64,000 bases of DNA from Haemophilus sputorum CCUG 13788 (GTDB lineage Bacteria > Pseudomonadota > Gammaproteobacteria > Enterobacterales > Pasteurellaceae). Shown in pieces: positions 45,475-55,195 of this stretch (positions are counted from its first letter, which is position 1; every line of letters begins with the position of its first letter). Both the position numbers and the translations under genes were made by a program. The notes under the pieces were generated by a model. It was not told the DNA's origin. It saw only the letters and a list, made by a program, of their open reading frames with translations, and did not search any database. The DNA lies in contig NZ_AFNK01000071.1 in the NCBI RefSeq assembly GCF_000238795.1, positions 143,277 through 207,276 on the forward strand, in the 5' to 3' direction.

Positions 45475-47170
45475 TCGTTTTTCCTTTAAAAGCTTCTTGC
45501 TATTATGCTTGATGCTATTTGGCGCGCCGAGCTTCGGCGCGCTTAACGTTAGCCATCTGTTTGTTCAACTTTCGGATGTAATGACTGCAACCAAAGAAAA
45601 TCAAACAGAACAAGCGCAAGCACAACTGAAAGCCTTACAACAGGAATTTTCAGCCCTTGAAGCACATCAATCTGAAAAAGGAAAACTGGTCACAGAAGCA
45701 TTAAATCAGGCTATTTCTCAGCCAGATTTAGATAACTTAGCTGTCCTTTCAAAAGCCTTAGTCGCGTTTGAAAAAGAGCAAAACCCTGTTGATTATACGG
45801 CTAAACGCCAACAGTTTGCTAAACGCGTCATGCCAGTTTATCAGCAATTAGCGGATGCGATTCAAGCGAAAAATCTTGAAGAAACACAAGAAACCTACAA
45901 GCGTTTTAATAACACTTGGACGGCAAATGAAATGGCTGTACGTGAAAGCAGTATCGGGCATTATGGGAAAATTGAAACAGCAATGACTTTAATGCGGATT
46001 GCCATGTTAAGTGATCCTGCCAATTTTGCAGAAATGGAAACGCAATCCCAAGCACTTAAAGCAGCCTTGCTTGATTTTAAAAGTGGCAACGTATTAAAAG
46101 TCGAAAAACGCACCGATGCACCAAATACGTTAGCTGAAGGTATTGCCTTGTTAGAGAAAAGCTACGCCGCACTAACACAAAATGATAGTGCAAGTGCACA
46201 AGCTGATTTAACCCTATTTATTCAACAATGGCCGATTTTTGAAGGTGAAGTCAGCACCCGTGATGCTGCCCTTTATACCAAAGTAGAAAGTGAATTACCG
46301 GTTATTCTTGCTAAAGGTAATACGCCGGAAAATACAGCCAAATTCCAACAATTGATTAGCGAGCTAAAAGCGATAGATGTTTCTGGCAGCTATGGCGTTG
46401 TGGATGCCATGCTGATTCTATTAAGAGAAGGGGTAGAAGCATTACTCATTATTATGGCGTTGCTAACTACCTTAAATGTAGCAAACCAACCGAAAGCCAA
46501 ACGCTGGGTTTATGCGGGTAGCATTCTTGGTATTGTGGCAAGTATTTTAGGTGCAATTGCTTTACAACAGCTCTTCCCTGCAATTTCTGCAGGTAGTAAC
46601 CGTGAAATTATCGAAGGCGGTGTAGGGATTCTAGCCGTTGCAATGATGCTCTTAGTTGGTGCTTGGTTACACTCAAAATCCTCTATTACAGGGTGGAAAC
46701 AATTTGTCCAAAAACAAGTGAATAAAGCCTTAGCTACAGGGAGCTTACTCTCAATGCTTTCGCTCGCGTTCCTTTCAGTATTCCGAGAAGGGGCTGAGAC
46801 CATCCTATTCTATGTAGGTATGCTGCCACTCATTAGTCTAAACGATTTACTCCTAGGGATTGGGCTTGCAATTCTCTGCTTAATTGTTTTAGCGTTTGTG
46901 ATGGCAAAAAGTGCAACCAAATTGCCAATTCATCACCTATTTAAAGTGATGACATTCCTGATTTATGCACTAGGTTTCAAAATTTTGGGTGTCAGTGTGC
47001 ATGCACTCCAACTTACCAATATTTTACCAACACATATTGTAGAAGGTTTCACATTCTCCCTGCCTGAAATTGGATTTTACCCAAGTTGGGAAGGCATTGG
47101 CGCACAACTGCTCTATCTCTGCCTCATTCCAATTATCGCTAAATGTTTTAACCATTCAGAAAAAGCATAA
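45437..47170 (+). CDS. efeU: Iron permease EfeU (FTR1 family) with long periplasmic N-terminal domain
   Basis: A 577-residue protein: a signal-like N-terminus (cleavage near APSFGA), a 270-residue helical periplasmic domain with two similar halves, then a seven-helix FTR1 permease. The two iron-ligand REGxE motifs are at residues 330-334 (REGVE) and 450-454 (REGAE). E. coli EfeU lacks the large extension. The start lies inside efeB (38 bp overlap); GGAG is about 12 bases upstream, so coupling to efeB is likely. Confidence 0.88.
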   Translation: MTIWAKPYLNKFNRFSFKSFLLLCLMLFGAPSFGALNVSHLFVQLSDVMTATKENQTEQAQAQLKALQQEFSALEAHQSEKGKLVTEALNQAISQPDLDNLAVLSKALVAFEKEQNPVDYTAKRQQFAKRVMPVYQQLADAIQAKNLEETQETYKRFNNTWTANEMAVRESSIGHYGKIETAMTLMRIAMLSDPANFAEMETQSQALKAALLDFKSGNVLKVEKRTDAPNTLAEGIALLEKSYAALTQNDSASAQADLTLFIQQWPIFEGEVSTRDAALYTKVESELPVILAKGNTPENTAKFQQLISELKAIDVSGSYGVVDAMLILLREGVEALLIIMALLTTLNVANQPKAKRWVYAGSILGIVASILGAIALQQLFPAISAGSNREIIEGGVGILAVAMMLLVGAWLHSKSSITGWKQFVQKQVNKALATGSLLSMLSLAFLSVFREGAETILFYVGMLPLISLNDLLLGIGLAILCLIVLAFVMAKSATKLPIHHLFKVMTFLIYALGFKILGVSVHALQLTNILPTHIVEGFTFSLPEIGFYPSWEGIGAQLLYLCLIPIIAKCFNHSEKA

Positions 47171-47174
47171 AGTC

Positions 47175-47205
47175 AAAGCCTCCGTAAATACGGAGGCTTT
47201 CTTTT
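47175..47205 (+). terminator. efeOBU terminator
   Basis: AAAGCCTCCG (47175-47184) pairs with CGGAGGCTTT (47191-47200), followed by T-rich CTTTT. Confidence 0.88.
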
Positions 47206-47210
47206 AAGTG

Positions 47211-47219
47211 ACAAGCGGT
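47211..47219 (+). repeat. Apl-type uptake signal sequence
   Basis: ACAAGCGGT followed by CAATTTTCTCAGAAAATTTAC, in the short spacer between convergent genes. Confidence 0.75.
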
Positions 47220-47245
47220 CAATTTTCTCAGAAAATTTACAAATC

Positions 47246-47623
47246 TTAATGATAACGTTGCATAAATTCACGATAGGCATTTAAAAATGCCTCAAAATCT
47301 TCTAAACCACAAAAAGCAATGCTTTCTTGATCGTAAAATTGCAATCCTTCTTCCATTAAATCCTCATCTATCGGATCTTCCAAATTATTGGCTTTAACGA
47401 TGACTTCATCGCTATCTAAAATTAACGTATATTCTCGCCCTTCAAAAACCGCTTGGTATTGATTAGGAAATGCCTGTTTACAGCGCTCAATTTCTGTCAG
47501 AATAAGCGATAAATCTTTGCTGTTTTCTGTAATTTCAGTATTTAACCAACGGGCAAAAGCCTCATGATCCATAGAACAACGGGCAATCACGCCGTGCATA
47601 CTATGGGTAAATTGATATTCCAT
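47246..47623 (-). CDS. yacL: UPF0231 protein YacL
   Basis: A 125-residue protein of the YacL family. I chose the ATG at 47623 ([14 protein letters not shown]) with GAGGAAATAT upstream. Conserved features are [34 protein letters not shown], and the C-terminal [19 protein letters not shown]. The function is unknown in any species I know. It lies 38 bp past the glnE start-distal end and may share its transcript. Confidence 0.88.
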   Translation of the reverse strand: MEYQFTHSMHGVIARCSMDHEAFARWLNTEITENSKDLSLILTEIERCKQAFPNQYQAVFEGREYTLILDSDEVIVKANNLEDPIDEDLMEEGLQFYDQESIAFCGLEDFEAFLNAYREFMQRYH

Positions 47624-47661
47624 ATATTTCCTCATTTAAAATCTGTCATGCCGATAAAGCA

Positions 47662-50511
47662 TTATTCATAAAAAATTTTCTGCCACATTTGTTCAACTTG
47701 CTGGCGCATTTCAACGAATTCGGCTTGTGGCACAATACTAGGTTGTCCGAGCAAATTAAGATGATGAATGCGATTGCGTAAGGTCGTATAGCAATGTTTC
47801 AGCAACTCTCCTTCAGATTCACTGAGAATATCGCACTCAACTGCAGCATCAAAAATACGCACATTATCCGACCACACCGCCATTTTCGGTGATTGATGCG
47901 CATAATTAAGCACCAAATATTGTGCAATAAACTCAATATCCGTAATGCCGCCTTTATCGGTTTTTAAATTGAAACTTTCACTATGGTGAGCACTTAAATG
48001 CTGATACATTTTTTGGCGCATTTCGCAAATTTCTTGACGTAATTGACCACTTGCTCTCTCACTTGCTAGCGTTTTTTGTCGAATTCGTTCAAATTTTTCG
48101 ATTAATTCAGCATTACCATAAACACAACGCGCTCGCACCAATGCTTGAGATTCCCACGTCCACGCTTCTGTCTGCTGATAGCTTTCGTAAGCACTAAAGG
48201 TGCTCACTAATAGCCCCGCTTCGCCAGAAGGACGAAGGCGCATATCGACTTCATACAGCACACCGGCACTGGTATTTAAGTTAAACATCGCATTGATTTT
48301 TTGTGCGAGTTTTAAATAAAACTGATGGTTACTGATCGATTTTTTGCCGCCGACCGTCTCTGCATCTAATGGCGCATTATGCAAGAACACTAAATCTAAG
48401 TCTGAATTATACCCCAATTCAATGCCGCCAAGTTTACCATAACCAATTACCGCAAAACCTTGTTCGCCAGCGCCTAAATGTGAAGGCTGCCCAAAACGTT
48501 GTTGTACCGATTTCCAAGCCATTTTCACTACAGCACCAATAATCGCCTCAGCTAAATAAGTCAAATGATCACTAATTTTCATCACCGGCAGCACGCCTAA
48601 AATATCTGCGCTGGCAATGCGTAAGATATGGCTCTGTTTAAATTGACGAAGGGTATCAATTAGTGCTTCTTCATCATCTTCTGGAATTCGAATCAAAAAT
48701 TCATTGAGTGCCGTTTTATAATCACTTAATGCAATAACTTGTGTTAGGCTATTTTGAATAATGAGTTGATCTAACAACATTGGATGGCGCGCAATTTGTT
48801 CGGCGATCATTATTGACTGGCCACAGAGCGTGAGCAATAGCGGTAGAATTTGATCTCTTTCTTGCAAAAGCTCTAAATAGGTTGTTCGTAACGTGATTTT
48901 ATCTAGAATATTTAAAATCCTAGGCAGCAATACTAAGTAATCTTCACGCTGACAAATTGCATCAATCACTTTTGGCATGAGTTGAGAGAGTACTTTGCGC
49001 CCTCGAACCCCAATTGGGCGCTTAACCCAATCTTGGAATGTTGCTGAAAGTAATTGGAAAATTGTCTGATAATCCTCTGGTTTGACTGGATAATTGAGCA
49101 ATACGCTTGCTAAATCTTCTTCTGTCATTTCAGCGGTTAAAATATCTTGCCAAACAGCTAATTGCGCATTTAATGGCGTGTCGTCTTCATCATCCTCTTC
49201 ACCAATAATCTGATTAAACACCGCTCGCACTTGTTGCTGATAACTGTCTAATACCGCTAAAAATGTAGACCAATCTGACATATCGTGTTGAATCCATTGC
49301 GCATTTTCGCCACTTCCTTGCCAATATTCACGGCAAGCAAAAATAAGCCGAGCTTGATCTTGCGCATCTGTTGGTAGCGTTTGAGTTTGTTTATCTTCAA
49401 TCGCTTGTAATACATTTTCTACTTGGCGCAAGAAAAGATAAGCATTGCGCAACTGTTCAACCTGCTCTGCTTGTAATAATTTTAGTGTCGCTAAATGTGG
49501 CAACACTTTTAATAAGCTTCGCTCTTGAAGAATTTTATCGCGACCGCCTCTAACCATTTGGAAGGTCTGAACAATAAATTCAATTTCACGAATGCCGCCC
49601 GCGCCTAATTTAATATTGTCATTTAGCTGACGACGCACCACTTCTCGGCTGATTTTTTCCTTCATCTCACGCAACGATTGAATCGCACTAAAATCCAAAT
49701 AACGGCGATAAACAAAAGGACGCAGCATCGATTTCAAATAGCGATGATTGATATTTTGCAGATCTTCACCTAGGATTTTCGCCTTAATCATCGCATAGCG
49801 TTCCCAATCTCTTCCCTGCTCTTGATAATAATCTTCCATTGCCGCAAAGCTCAGCACGAGTGCGCCACTATCGCCAAACGGGCGTAAGCGCATATCTGTC
49901 CGGTAAACAAAGCCATCTAGGGTAATTTGATCTAATGCCTTAATCAATCGTTGGCCTAAACGAGTAAAAAACTTGCTGTTTTCAATCGATTTACGCCCGC
50001 CAACGGTTTCTCCTGCATCTGGATAAGTGAAAATCAAATCAATATCCGAAGAGAAATTCAGTTCATGTCCCCCCAATTTTCCCATGCCAAGAATCAATAA
50101 CTCTTGTGGCTCACCTAAGCTATTCATCGGTGTGCCGTATTCTTCACAGCAGCGTGCAAAAAGCCAATCTCTAGCACCTAAAATTAACACTTCTGCAAGT
50201 TCAGAAAGCTGGCCAAAAATCCAATCTACGGAAGCCAATTTATTCGATTGCAAAAAACTCAGAGTGGCCATTTCACGGTGACGAAACAAACGTAACTGAT
50301 GTGCCAATGCCTCTTCATCTTCAACCATTGCTAACACTTGCGCCAAACGTTCGGCATAATTGCCTGTGCTTTCAGCTATTGGCACTTTTTTCTGCCACTC
50401 GGCAAGCAGTTTCGGCTGTTTTTGTAAGGTTTGTTCAACAAAAGGGGAAAGCATTTGAGCAAGTGCAAGCGGTGAGTTTTGTGCGAGATTTTGCAAATCG
50501 GATAATAGCAT
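47662..50511 (-). CDS. glnE: Glutamine synthetase adenylyltransferase/deadenylase
   Basis: A 949-residue bifunctional regulator of glutamine synthetase, about the length of the E. coli enzyme (946). Two nucleotidyltransferase domains are visible: the first has LGMGKLGGHELNFSSDIDL (deadenylation half), the second GYGKLGGIELGYNSDLDLVF (adenylation half). Each is followed by a helical region. It adds or removes AMP on GlnA in response to PII. Its neighbours give no further clue. Confidence 0.95.
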   Translation of the reverse strand: MLLSDLQNLAQNSPLALAQMLSPFVEQTLQKQPKLLAEWQKKVPIAESTGNYAERLAQVLAMVEDEEALAHQLRLFRHREMATLSFLQSNKLASVDWIFGQLSELAEVLILGARDWLFARCCEEYGTPMNSLGEPQELLILGMGKLGGHELNFSSDIDLIFTYPDAGETVGGRKSIENSKFFTRLGQRLIKALDQITLDGFVYRTDMRLRPFGDSGALVLSFAAMEDYYQEQGRDWERYAMIKAKILGEDLQNINHRYLKSMLRPFVYRRYLDFSAIQSLREMKEKISREVVRRQLNDNIKLGAGGIREIEFIVQTFQMVRGGRDKILQERSLLKVLPHLATLKLLQAEQVEQLRNAYLFLRQVENVLQAIEDKQTQTLPTDAQDQARLIFACREYWQGSGENAQWIQHDMSDWSTFLAVLDSYQQQVRAVFNQIIGEEDDEDDTPLNAQLAVWQDILTAEMTEEDLASVLLNYPVKPEDYQTIFQLLSATFQDWVKRPIGVRGRKVLSQLMPKVIDAICQREDYLVLLPRILNILDKITLRTTYLELLQERDQILPLLLTLCGQSIMIAEQIARHPMLLDQLIIQNSLTQVIALSDYKTALNEFLIRIPEDDEEALIDTLRQFKQSHILRIASADILGVLPVMKISDHLTYLAEAIIGAVVKMAWKSVQQRFGQPSHLGAGEQGFAVIGYGKLGGIELGYNSDLDLVFLHNAPLDAETVGGKKSISNHQFYLKLAQKINAMFNLNTSAGVLYEVDMRLRPSGEAGLLVSTFSAYESYQQTEAWTWESQALVRARCVYGNAELIEKFERIRQKTLASERASGQLRQEICEMRQKMYQHLSAHHSESFNLKTDKGGITDIEFIAQYLVLNYAHQSPKMAVWSDNVRIFDAAVECDILSESEGELLKHCYTTLRNRIHHLNLLGQPSIVPQAEFVEMRQQVEQMWQKIFYE

Positions 50512-50597
50512 TGGGCGGCATCCTTAGATTGAATAAAAAAGGGGCATGATTGCCCCACTTGCTGAAATATAAGCGGGGTAAATGTTACCCCAAAATT

Positions 50598-50879
50598 TTA
50601 GAACACTTTTTTAAATGGTTTAATGATGACATCACCATACACACCCGCTTCTACATAAGGATCTTCTGATGCCCAAACTTGTGCATCAGCCAATGAATCA
50701 AATTCTGCAATCACGGTTGAACCTGTTACCGTGCTGCCATCTTCACTAGGATTTGGGCCAGCCGTTAATAAACGACCTTCCGCTTGTAATTTTTCTAAGC
50801 GGGCTAAATGCGCTGGGCGTACCGCCATACGGGTTTCAAGCATATTTGGATTGTCTTGCGCAAAGATTACATAGTACAT
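50598..50879 (-). CDS. yciI: YciI-like protein
   Basis: A 93-residue YciI-domain protein of dimeric ferredoxin-like fold ([26 protein letters not shown]). The conserved His of RPAHLARL and Asp of SEDPY match the putative active site of H. influenzae HI0828. The biochemical role is unknown. It follows yciA on the same strand. Confidence 0.92.
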   Translation of the reverse strand: MYYVIFAQDNPNMLETRMAVRPAHLARLEKLQAEGRLLTAGPNPSEDGSTVTGSTVIAEFDSLADAQVWASEDPYVEAGVYGDVIIKPFKKVF

Positions 50880-50932
50880 GTTCGACTCCTTTTTTGGGTT
50901 AAATAGTTTGGTTCAATTTTCAATAAAAAATA

Positions 50933-51406
50933 TTAAGAGACAATACCACGCTCTTCATCGCTTAAACTTTCCATAATACGAATCGCTTCGTCTAATTCTG
51001 GATTATTCTCGCGTGGCACAGGAGTTGGTTTGCCTTCTTTATCAATCGCTACATAAGTAAAGAGCGCCTCAGTGACTCTAAAACGTTCATTGATGCCTTG
51101 ATAAACCTCTTTGATAAACACTTCAACTTTAACTTGCATTGAAGTGCGGCCTAGTTTAACTAAAGTGCCATAGCAACACACCACATCACCTACTGAAATT
51201 GGGCGGTGGAAAATCATTTTATCTACGGTTACGGTGACCACACGGCCTTTTGCTAATTCTTTTGCTAAAATCGCGCCGCCCAAGTCCATTTGCGACATAA
51301 TCCAACCACCAAAAATATCGCCATTTGCATTAGTATCTGAAGGCATTGCTAAAGTTCTTAGTAGTAATTTTCCTTCTGGTTGTTTTGTATAAAGCGTCTG
51401 TTTCAT
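50933..51406 (-). CDS. yciA: Acyl-CoA thioesterase YciA
   Basis: A 157-residue hot-dog-fold acyl-CoA thioesterase, homologous to H. influenzae HI0827. The active-site aspartate segment is in DTNANGDIFGGWIMSQMDLGG. It hydrolyses many acyl-CoAs. Its first base overlaps the yciB stop codon, in a yciC-yciB-yciA-yciI cluster. Confidence 0.93.
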   Translation of the reverse strand: MKQTLYTKQPEGKLLLRTLAMPSDTNANGDIFGGWIMSQMDLGGAILAKELAKGRVVTVTVDKMIFHRPISVGDVVCCYGTLVKLGRTSMQVKVEVFIKEVYQGINERFRVTEALFTYVAIDKEGKPTPVPRENNPELDEAIRIMESLSDEERGIVS

Positions 51407-51945
51407 TATGACTTTTCCTGTTCTTTAAGATAAGGGTAAATAAAAATGCCTGTCACTAAAGTGGCAACTAAGCTCAACCCTGTCAGTCCAAAAACTTTAA
51501 AGGTGTACCAAGCATCACTAGATAAATAATAACTCACATATAGGTTTAACAGCATACAGAGAATAAAAAAGCCTGCCCAACCTAAATTTAATTTTGCCCA
51601 CACGGCATCCGGTAAACGAATCTCTTTACCTAAAATATGCTTAATTAAAGGGTTTTTAAGCACAAATTGGCTAAATAATAACGCTAAGGCAAAAAGTGCG
51701 TTAATTAGTGTCACTTTCCATTTTAAAAATTCATCGTTATTAAAATAAGCGGTTAATCCACCAAAAACAACCACAAAACCTGCGATAAACAGCTGCATTT
51801 TTTCAATTTTTCCGTACAGCTTTTTAAGTAAAACTAATTGCACTAGCGTTGCAACCACTAAAACAATCGCCGCTTCTTGAGTGCCAAATAATTTATAAAC
51901 AACAAAAAAGAGAATCAGCGGAATAAATTCAATCAACTGTTTCAT
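51406..51945 (-). CDS. yciB: Inner-membrane septation-linked protein YciB
   Basis: A 179-residue integral membrane protein with five or six helices. The ATG at 51945 ([21 protein letters not shown]) follows TGAGGGCTAAT. The family signature [14 protein letters not shown] and [16 protein letters not shown] late helices are present. YciB (IspZ) acts in envelope and septum formation. It overlaps yciA by one base. Confidence 0.92.
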   Translation of the reverse strand: MKQLIEFIPLILFFVVYKLFGTQEAAIVLVVATLVQLVLLKKLYGKIEKMQLFIAGFVVVFGGLTAYFNNDEFLKWKVTLINALFALALLFSQFVLKNPLIKHILGKEIRLPDAVWAKLNLGWAGFFILCMLLNLYVSYYLSSDAWYTFKVFGLTGLSLVATLVTGIFIYPYLKEQEKS

Positions 51946-51946
51946 A

Positions 51947-52666
51947 TTAGCCCTCATAAGATTGACGAAGCACTTGATAAAAACGGAAGCCAAAAATCGT
52001 TAAAAACAAGGCAAAGAAAATACTGGATCCAATAGAAATTACTTGGAAAACTAAATTCTTACCCAAGTTAGACAATAATGCAGGTAGTAGCTGCGGAATA
52101 AGATAAGCGAATACAGCATAGCCTATCATCACTAACATTTTGCCTTTGGTTAAACGCCAAGTTAATTTGACCGCTTGCATTACCGGTAAATTTTCAATCA
52201 AGGTCGCATACAGCGCTGGGCATAATCGAAGGAAAATATAGATCCCAAATACTAATAACGGCAAACCAACGACTGAAACGCCATTTCCCATCATATTCCC
52301 AACAATAATAGAAGATGCGCCTAAAGAAAGAGGCAATACCGCCAACATGCTCACGCCAATCGCAGCAGGTAAACGAGCAAGTGCCATGCCTACAGATTGA
52401 AAGAAATGGCGGAAACTGCCATCGTTGATCGCTTTAATATTTAAAATGATCAACACCGAAACATAAAGATTCAATAAACTGAGTATAATCGCCAATAATG
52501 ACTGCCCTTGCGTGGGTTCTAATGTAACCGACGTAAATTGTTCTGCCATATAAAGATTAAAAATACTCAATGATAAAAACAAACCAACAGCGATAATCGA
52601 AAATTGGGTTTGATTACGTATAAAATTCCAACTCTCTTCTAAAAGTTGTAGAAAATTGATTGGCAT
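51947..52666 (-). CDS. yciC: YciC-family membrane protein
   Basis: A 239-residue UPF0259 membrane protein with about six hydrophobic segments. It has the [19 protein letters not shown] start and [18 protein letters not shown] in the second half, both typical of YciC. It heads the yciC-yciB-yciA-yciI cluster. The function is unknown. Confidence 0.88.
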   Translation of the reverse strand: MPINFLQLLEESWNFIRNQTQFSIIAVGLFLSLSIFNLYMAEQFTSVTLEPTQGQSLLAIILSLLNLYVSVLIILNIKAINDGSFRHFFQSVGMALARLPAAIGVSMLAVLPLSLGASSIIVGNMMGNGVSVVGLPLLVFGIYIFLRLCPALYATLIENLPVMQAVKLTWRLTKGKMLVMIGYAVFAYLIPQLLPALLSNLGKNLVFQVISIGSSIFFALFLTIFGFRFYQVLRQSYEG

Positions 52667-52775
52667 AGAAAATCCTTTCCAAAATAAAAGTTAGCAAAGT
52701 ATAGCAACAGATGGCTTGAAGTGCATTAAAATTTGCCTTACTCTAACAGCTGAATTTCCCTGATTGAGAACTATC

Positions 52776-53210
52776 ATGAACGAAATGCTCAAGGCTGGTC
52801 TGCGCTATTTGCAAACTTATCCGAATCAGAAAAAACTCTCGCTTTTTATGCCTGATTATCGTCTGATTCGTTTGGTTAAATTTGCTAACCGTTTTATGCC
52901 CGCATTCGCCTGCTTTGCGATTTTATGGCAATACTTTTTTAACGATGCAAGCCAATCCGTGCTCATTAACGCCATCATTACTGCCCTTTTTGCACTTAGT
53001 ATTCCGTTTCAAGGGCTATTTTGGCTAGGTCGGCGTGCTAACTCTCCGCTACCACTGCATTTTTTAGATTGGTATGAAACCTTGCGCCAAAAACTACTGA
53101 GTGAGCAAGTCAAAATCGATGTACAAGCGGTGCCTTCTTACCAAGATTTTGCAAATTTGCTTGCTTTAGCTGAAAAAACGTGGGGCAATAAATACTTCGA
53201 TGAGTTATAA
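52776..53210 (+). CDS. yfbV: UPF0208 membrane protein YfbV
   Basis: A 144-residue protein with two central helices. I use the ATG at 52776 (MNEMLKAGLRYLQTYP) in preference to an upstream TTG. It has the YfbV hallmarks KLSLFMPDYRLIRLVKFANRFMP and LPFHFLDWYETLR-like residues. E. coli YfbV affects Ter macrodomain organisation, but the mechanism is unclear. A hairpin terminator follows. Confidence 0.9.
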   Translation: MNEMLKAGLRYLQTYPNQKKLSLFMPDYRLIRLVKFANRFMPAFACFAILWQYFFNDASQSVLINAIITALFALSIPFQGLFWLGRRANSPLPLHFLDWYETLRQKLLSEQVKIDVQAVPSYQDFANLLALAEKTWGNKYFDEL

Positions 53211-53229
53211 TTCGACCAATTTTAACACC

Positions 53230-53257
53230 GGCGCAAGCATTGCTTGTGCCTTTTATT
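53230..53257 (+). terminator. yfbV terminator
   Basis: GGCGCAAG...CTTGTGCC hairpin (53230-53250), followed by TTTTATTTTC. Confidence 0.65.
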
Positions 53258-53278
53258 TTCACTTTAGATTGAATTGTT

Positions 53279-54214
53279 ATGACTGAAACTGATAAAGATA
53301 AAAAACAAAACTACAACCTAAATAAATTACACAAACGTTTACGCCGCAACGTAGGAAATGCCATTGCTGATTTCAATATGATTGAAGAAGGCGATAAAGT
53401 CATGGTTTGCCTTTCTGGCGGAAAAGATAGCTACACTTTGTTAGATATTTTGCTAAATCTAAAACTCAATGCACCAATCAATTTTGATATTGTGGCCGTT
53501 AATCTTGACCAAAAGCAACCTGGGTTTCCTGAACATGTATTACCAGAATACTTACAAAGTGTTGGGGTGGAATACAAAATTGTTGAAGAAAATACTTATG
53601 GCATCGTGAAAGAAAAAATTCCTGAAGGCAAAACAACTTGCTCACTCTGCTCTCGTCTGCGTCGCGGTATTTTATATCGTACCGCAACGGAATTAGGAGC
53701 AACTAAAATTGCACTTGGACATCACCGTGATGACATGTTAGCCACACTCTTTTTGAATATGTTCTACGGTGGTAAATTAAAATCTATGCCACCAAAATTG
53801 ATTTCAGATGATGGCAAACAAATTGTGATTCGTCCATTAGCTTATTGCAAAGAAAAAGATATTGAGAAATACGCCATTGCAAAACAATTCCCAATTATTC
53901 CGTGTAACTTATGTGGTTCACAACCGAACTTACAACGCCAAGTGGTGAAAGAAATGTTAAACACTTGGGATCGTCAATATCCAGGGCGTTTAGAAACGAT
54001 GTTCAGTGCTATGCAAGATATCGTACCTTCTCATCTTTGTGATCCGAAGTTATTCGATTTCAAAGGCATTAAACATGGTCAAATCATTGCGGGGGTTGAA
54101 GGAGACACTGCATTTGACGAAGAAGAACTACCAGCCGTTCCAGCTGCACTTGAAGCAGATGATGACAACGACTATGCAGATAATGGCTTAATTCAATTTA
54201 AGTCTGTCGCATAA
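53279..54214 (+). CDS. ttcA: tRNA 2-thiocytidine synthetase TtcA
   Basis: A 311-residue PP-loop enzyme that thiolates C32 of tRNA. The ATP motif is [10 protein letters not shown]; CxxC motifs CSLC and CNLC are the iron-sulphur cluster ligands. The length is usual. The C-terminal acidic tail ([12 protein letters not shown]) is a variable part. A perfect inverted repeat terminator follows. Confidence 0.95.
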   Translation: MTETDKDKKQNYNLNKLHKRLRRNVGNAIADFNMIEEGDKVMVCLSGGKDSYTLLDILLNLKLNAPINFDIVAVNLDQKQPGFPEHVLPEYLQSVGVEYKIVEENTYGIVKEKIPEGKTTCSLCSRLRRGILYRTATELGATKIALGHHRDDMLATLFLNMFYGGKLKSMPPKLISDDGKQIVIRPLAYCKEKDIEKYAIAKQFPIIPCNLCGSQPNLQRQVVKEMLNTWDRQYPGRLETMFSAMQDIVPSHLCDPKLFDFKGIKHGQIIAGVEGDTAFDEEELPAVPAALEADDDNDYADNGLIQFKSVA

Positions 54215-54221
54215 TGTAAGA

Positions 54222-54254
54222 AAGGGTTGAATTCAATTATTGAATTCAACCCTT
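54222..54254. terminator. Bidirectional terminator between ttcA and nadK
   Basis: A 15-bp perfect stem, AAGGGTTGAATTCAA (54222-54236) with TTGAATTCAACCCTT (54240-54254), loop TTA. It lies between convergent genes; the T-rich flank is only modest. Confidence 0.75.
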
Positions 54255-54280
54255 CTTCGTTTAACGAACAATGCTGTTAA

Positions 54281-55165
54281 CTAAAACAACTTACTTCCCC
54301 ACCCCAGCTTTGAAGCAAGTACTGTAAAATAATTATAATCTTTTAAATGTAACAACTTTAATTTCGCACTACTTTTTCGAACAACTATGCGATCGTCTGG
54401 AGTAAACGGCAGATCAACTTGTCCATCACAACTTACCTCTAATGCTAGCTGTTTATGTTGTGCAAAACGCATTGAGATATGGCTTTCTCCATCAATAACC
54501 AACGGACGAGAAGAAAGCGTATGCGGATACATCGGTACCAATGCAATCGCATTCATATTAGGAGTCAGGATTGGCCCACCTGCAGAAAGCGAATATGCCG
54601 TAGAACCAGTTGGGGTTGCAATAATTAATCCATCAGAAAGTTGAGTAAAGGCAAATTTACCATCAATATACACTTCAAATTCAATGGTTCTGGTCACTTG
54701 GCTTGGGTGAATGACCACTTCATTGAGCGCTTTACTGCTAGCAATTTTTTTACCATTACGCTCAACAATTGCTTCAAGTAAAAAACGCTCTTCTAGTTCA
54801 TATTCACCTTTTTCTAAACAGCTATAAAGCTGCTCAAAAGCAAATTGTGGTGCAATATCAGTTAGGAAACCTAAGTTACCACGGTTAATGCCAATCAATG
54901 GCACTTGATGTGGTGCGAAATAACGCGCCATTCCTAGCATATTTCCATCACCACCAATCACAATAATGAGATCAGCTTTTTGCCCAATCTCCGCTAATTC
55001 TGTTGAATTAGGTAGATTGAGTGATTGGGCAATTTTAGCTTCTACAAGAATCGTATAATGACGATCTTTAAGCCAATTATATACCGCTAAATGCGTTTCT
55101 AATGCGCTTTCATAGCGCGGTTTTCCAACAATTCCAATTGTCTGAAAATGTCTATTTTTATTCAT
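54281..55165 (-). CDS. nadK: NAD kinase
   Basis: A 294-residue ATP/NAD kinase. The GGDGNML motif (about residues 75-81) and the [11 protein letters not shown] and [15 protein letters not shown] segments are intact. It makes NADP from NAD. The ATG is the only convincing start; it ends convergent with ttcA. qseBC lie upstream on the same strand, 30 bp away. Confidence 0.96.
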   Translation of the reverse strand: MNKNRHFQTIGIVGKPRYESALETHLAVYNWLKDRHYTILVEAKIAQSLNLPNSTELAEIGQKADLIIVIGGDGNMLGMARYFAPHQVPLIGINRGNLGFLTDIAPQFAFEQLYSCLEKGEYELEERFLLEAIVERNGKKIASSKALNEVVIHPSQVTRTIEFEVYIDGKFAFTQLSDGLIIATPTGSTAYSLSAGGPILTPNMNAIALVPMYPHTLSSRPLVIDGESHISMRFAQHKQLALEVSCDGQVDLPFTPDDRIVVRKSSAKLKLLHLKDYNYFTVLASKLGWGSKLF

Positions 55166-55195
55166 TGTTGCTCTACTTATATTGATAGCCTTAAG

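Noticed and set aside
54222..54254. Long perfect inverted repeat as a mobile-element end or binding site
   Set aside because: It lies exactly between the ends of convergent ttcA and nadK and is best explained as a shared terminator.
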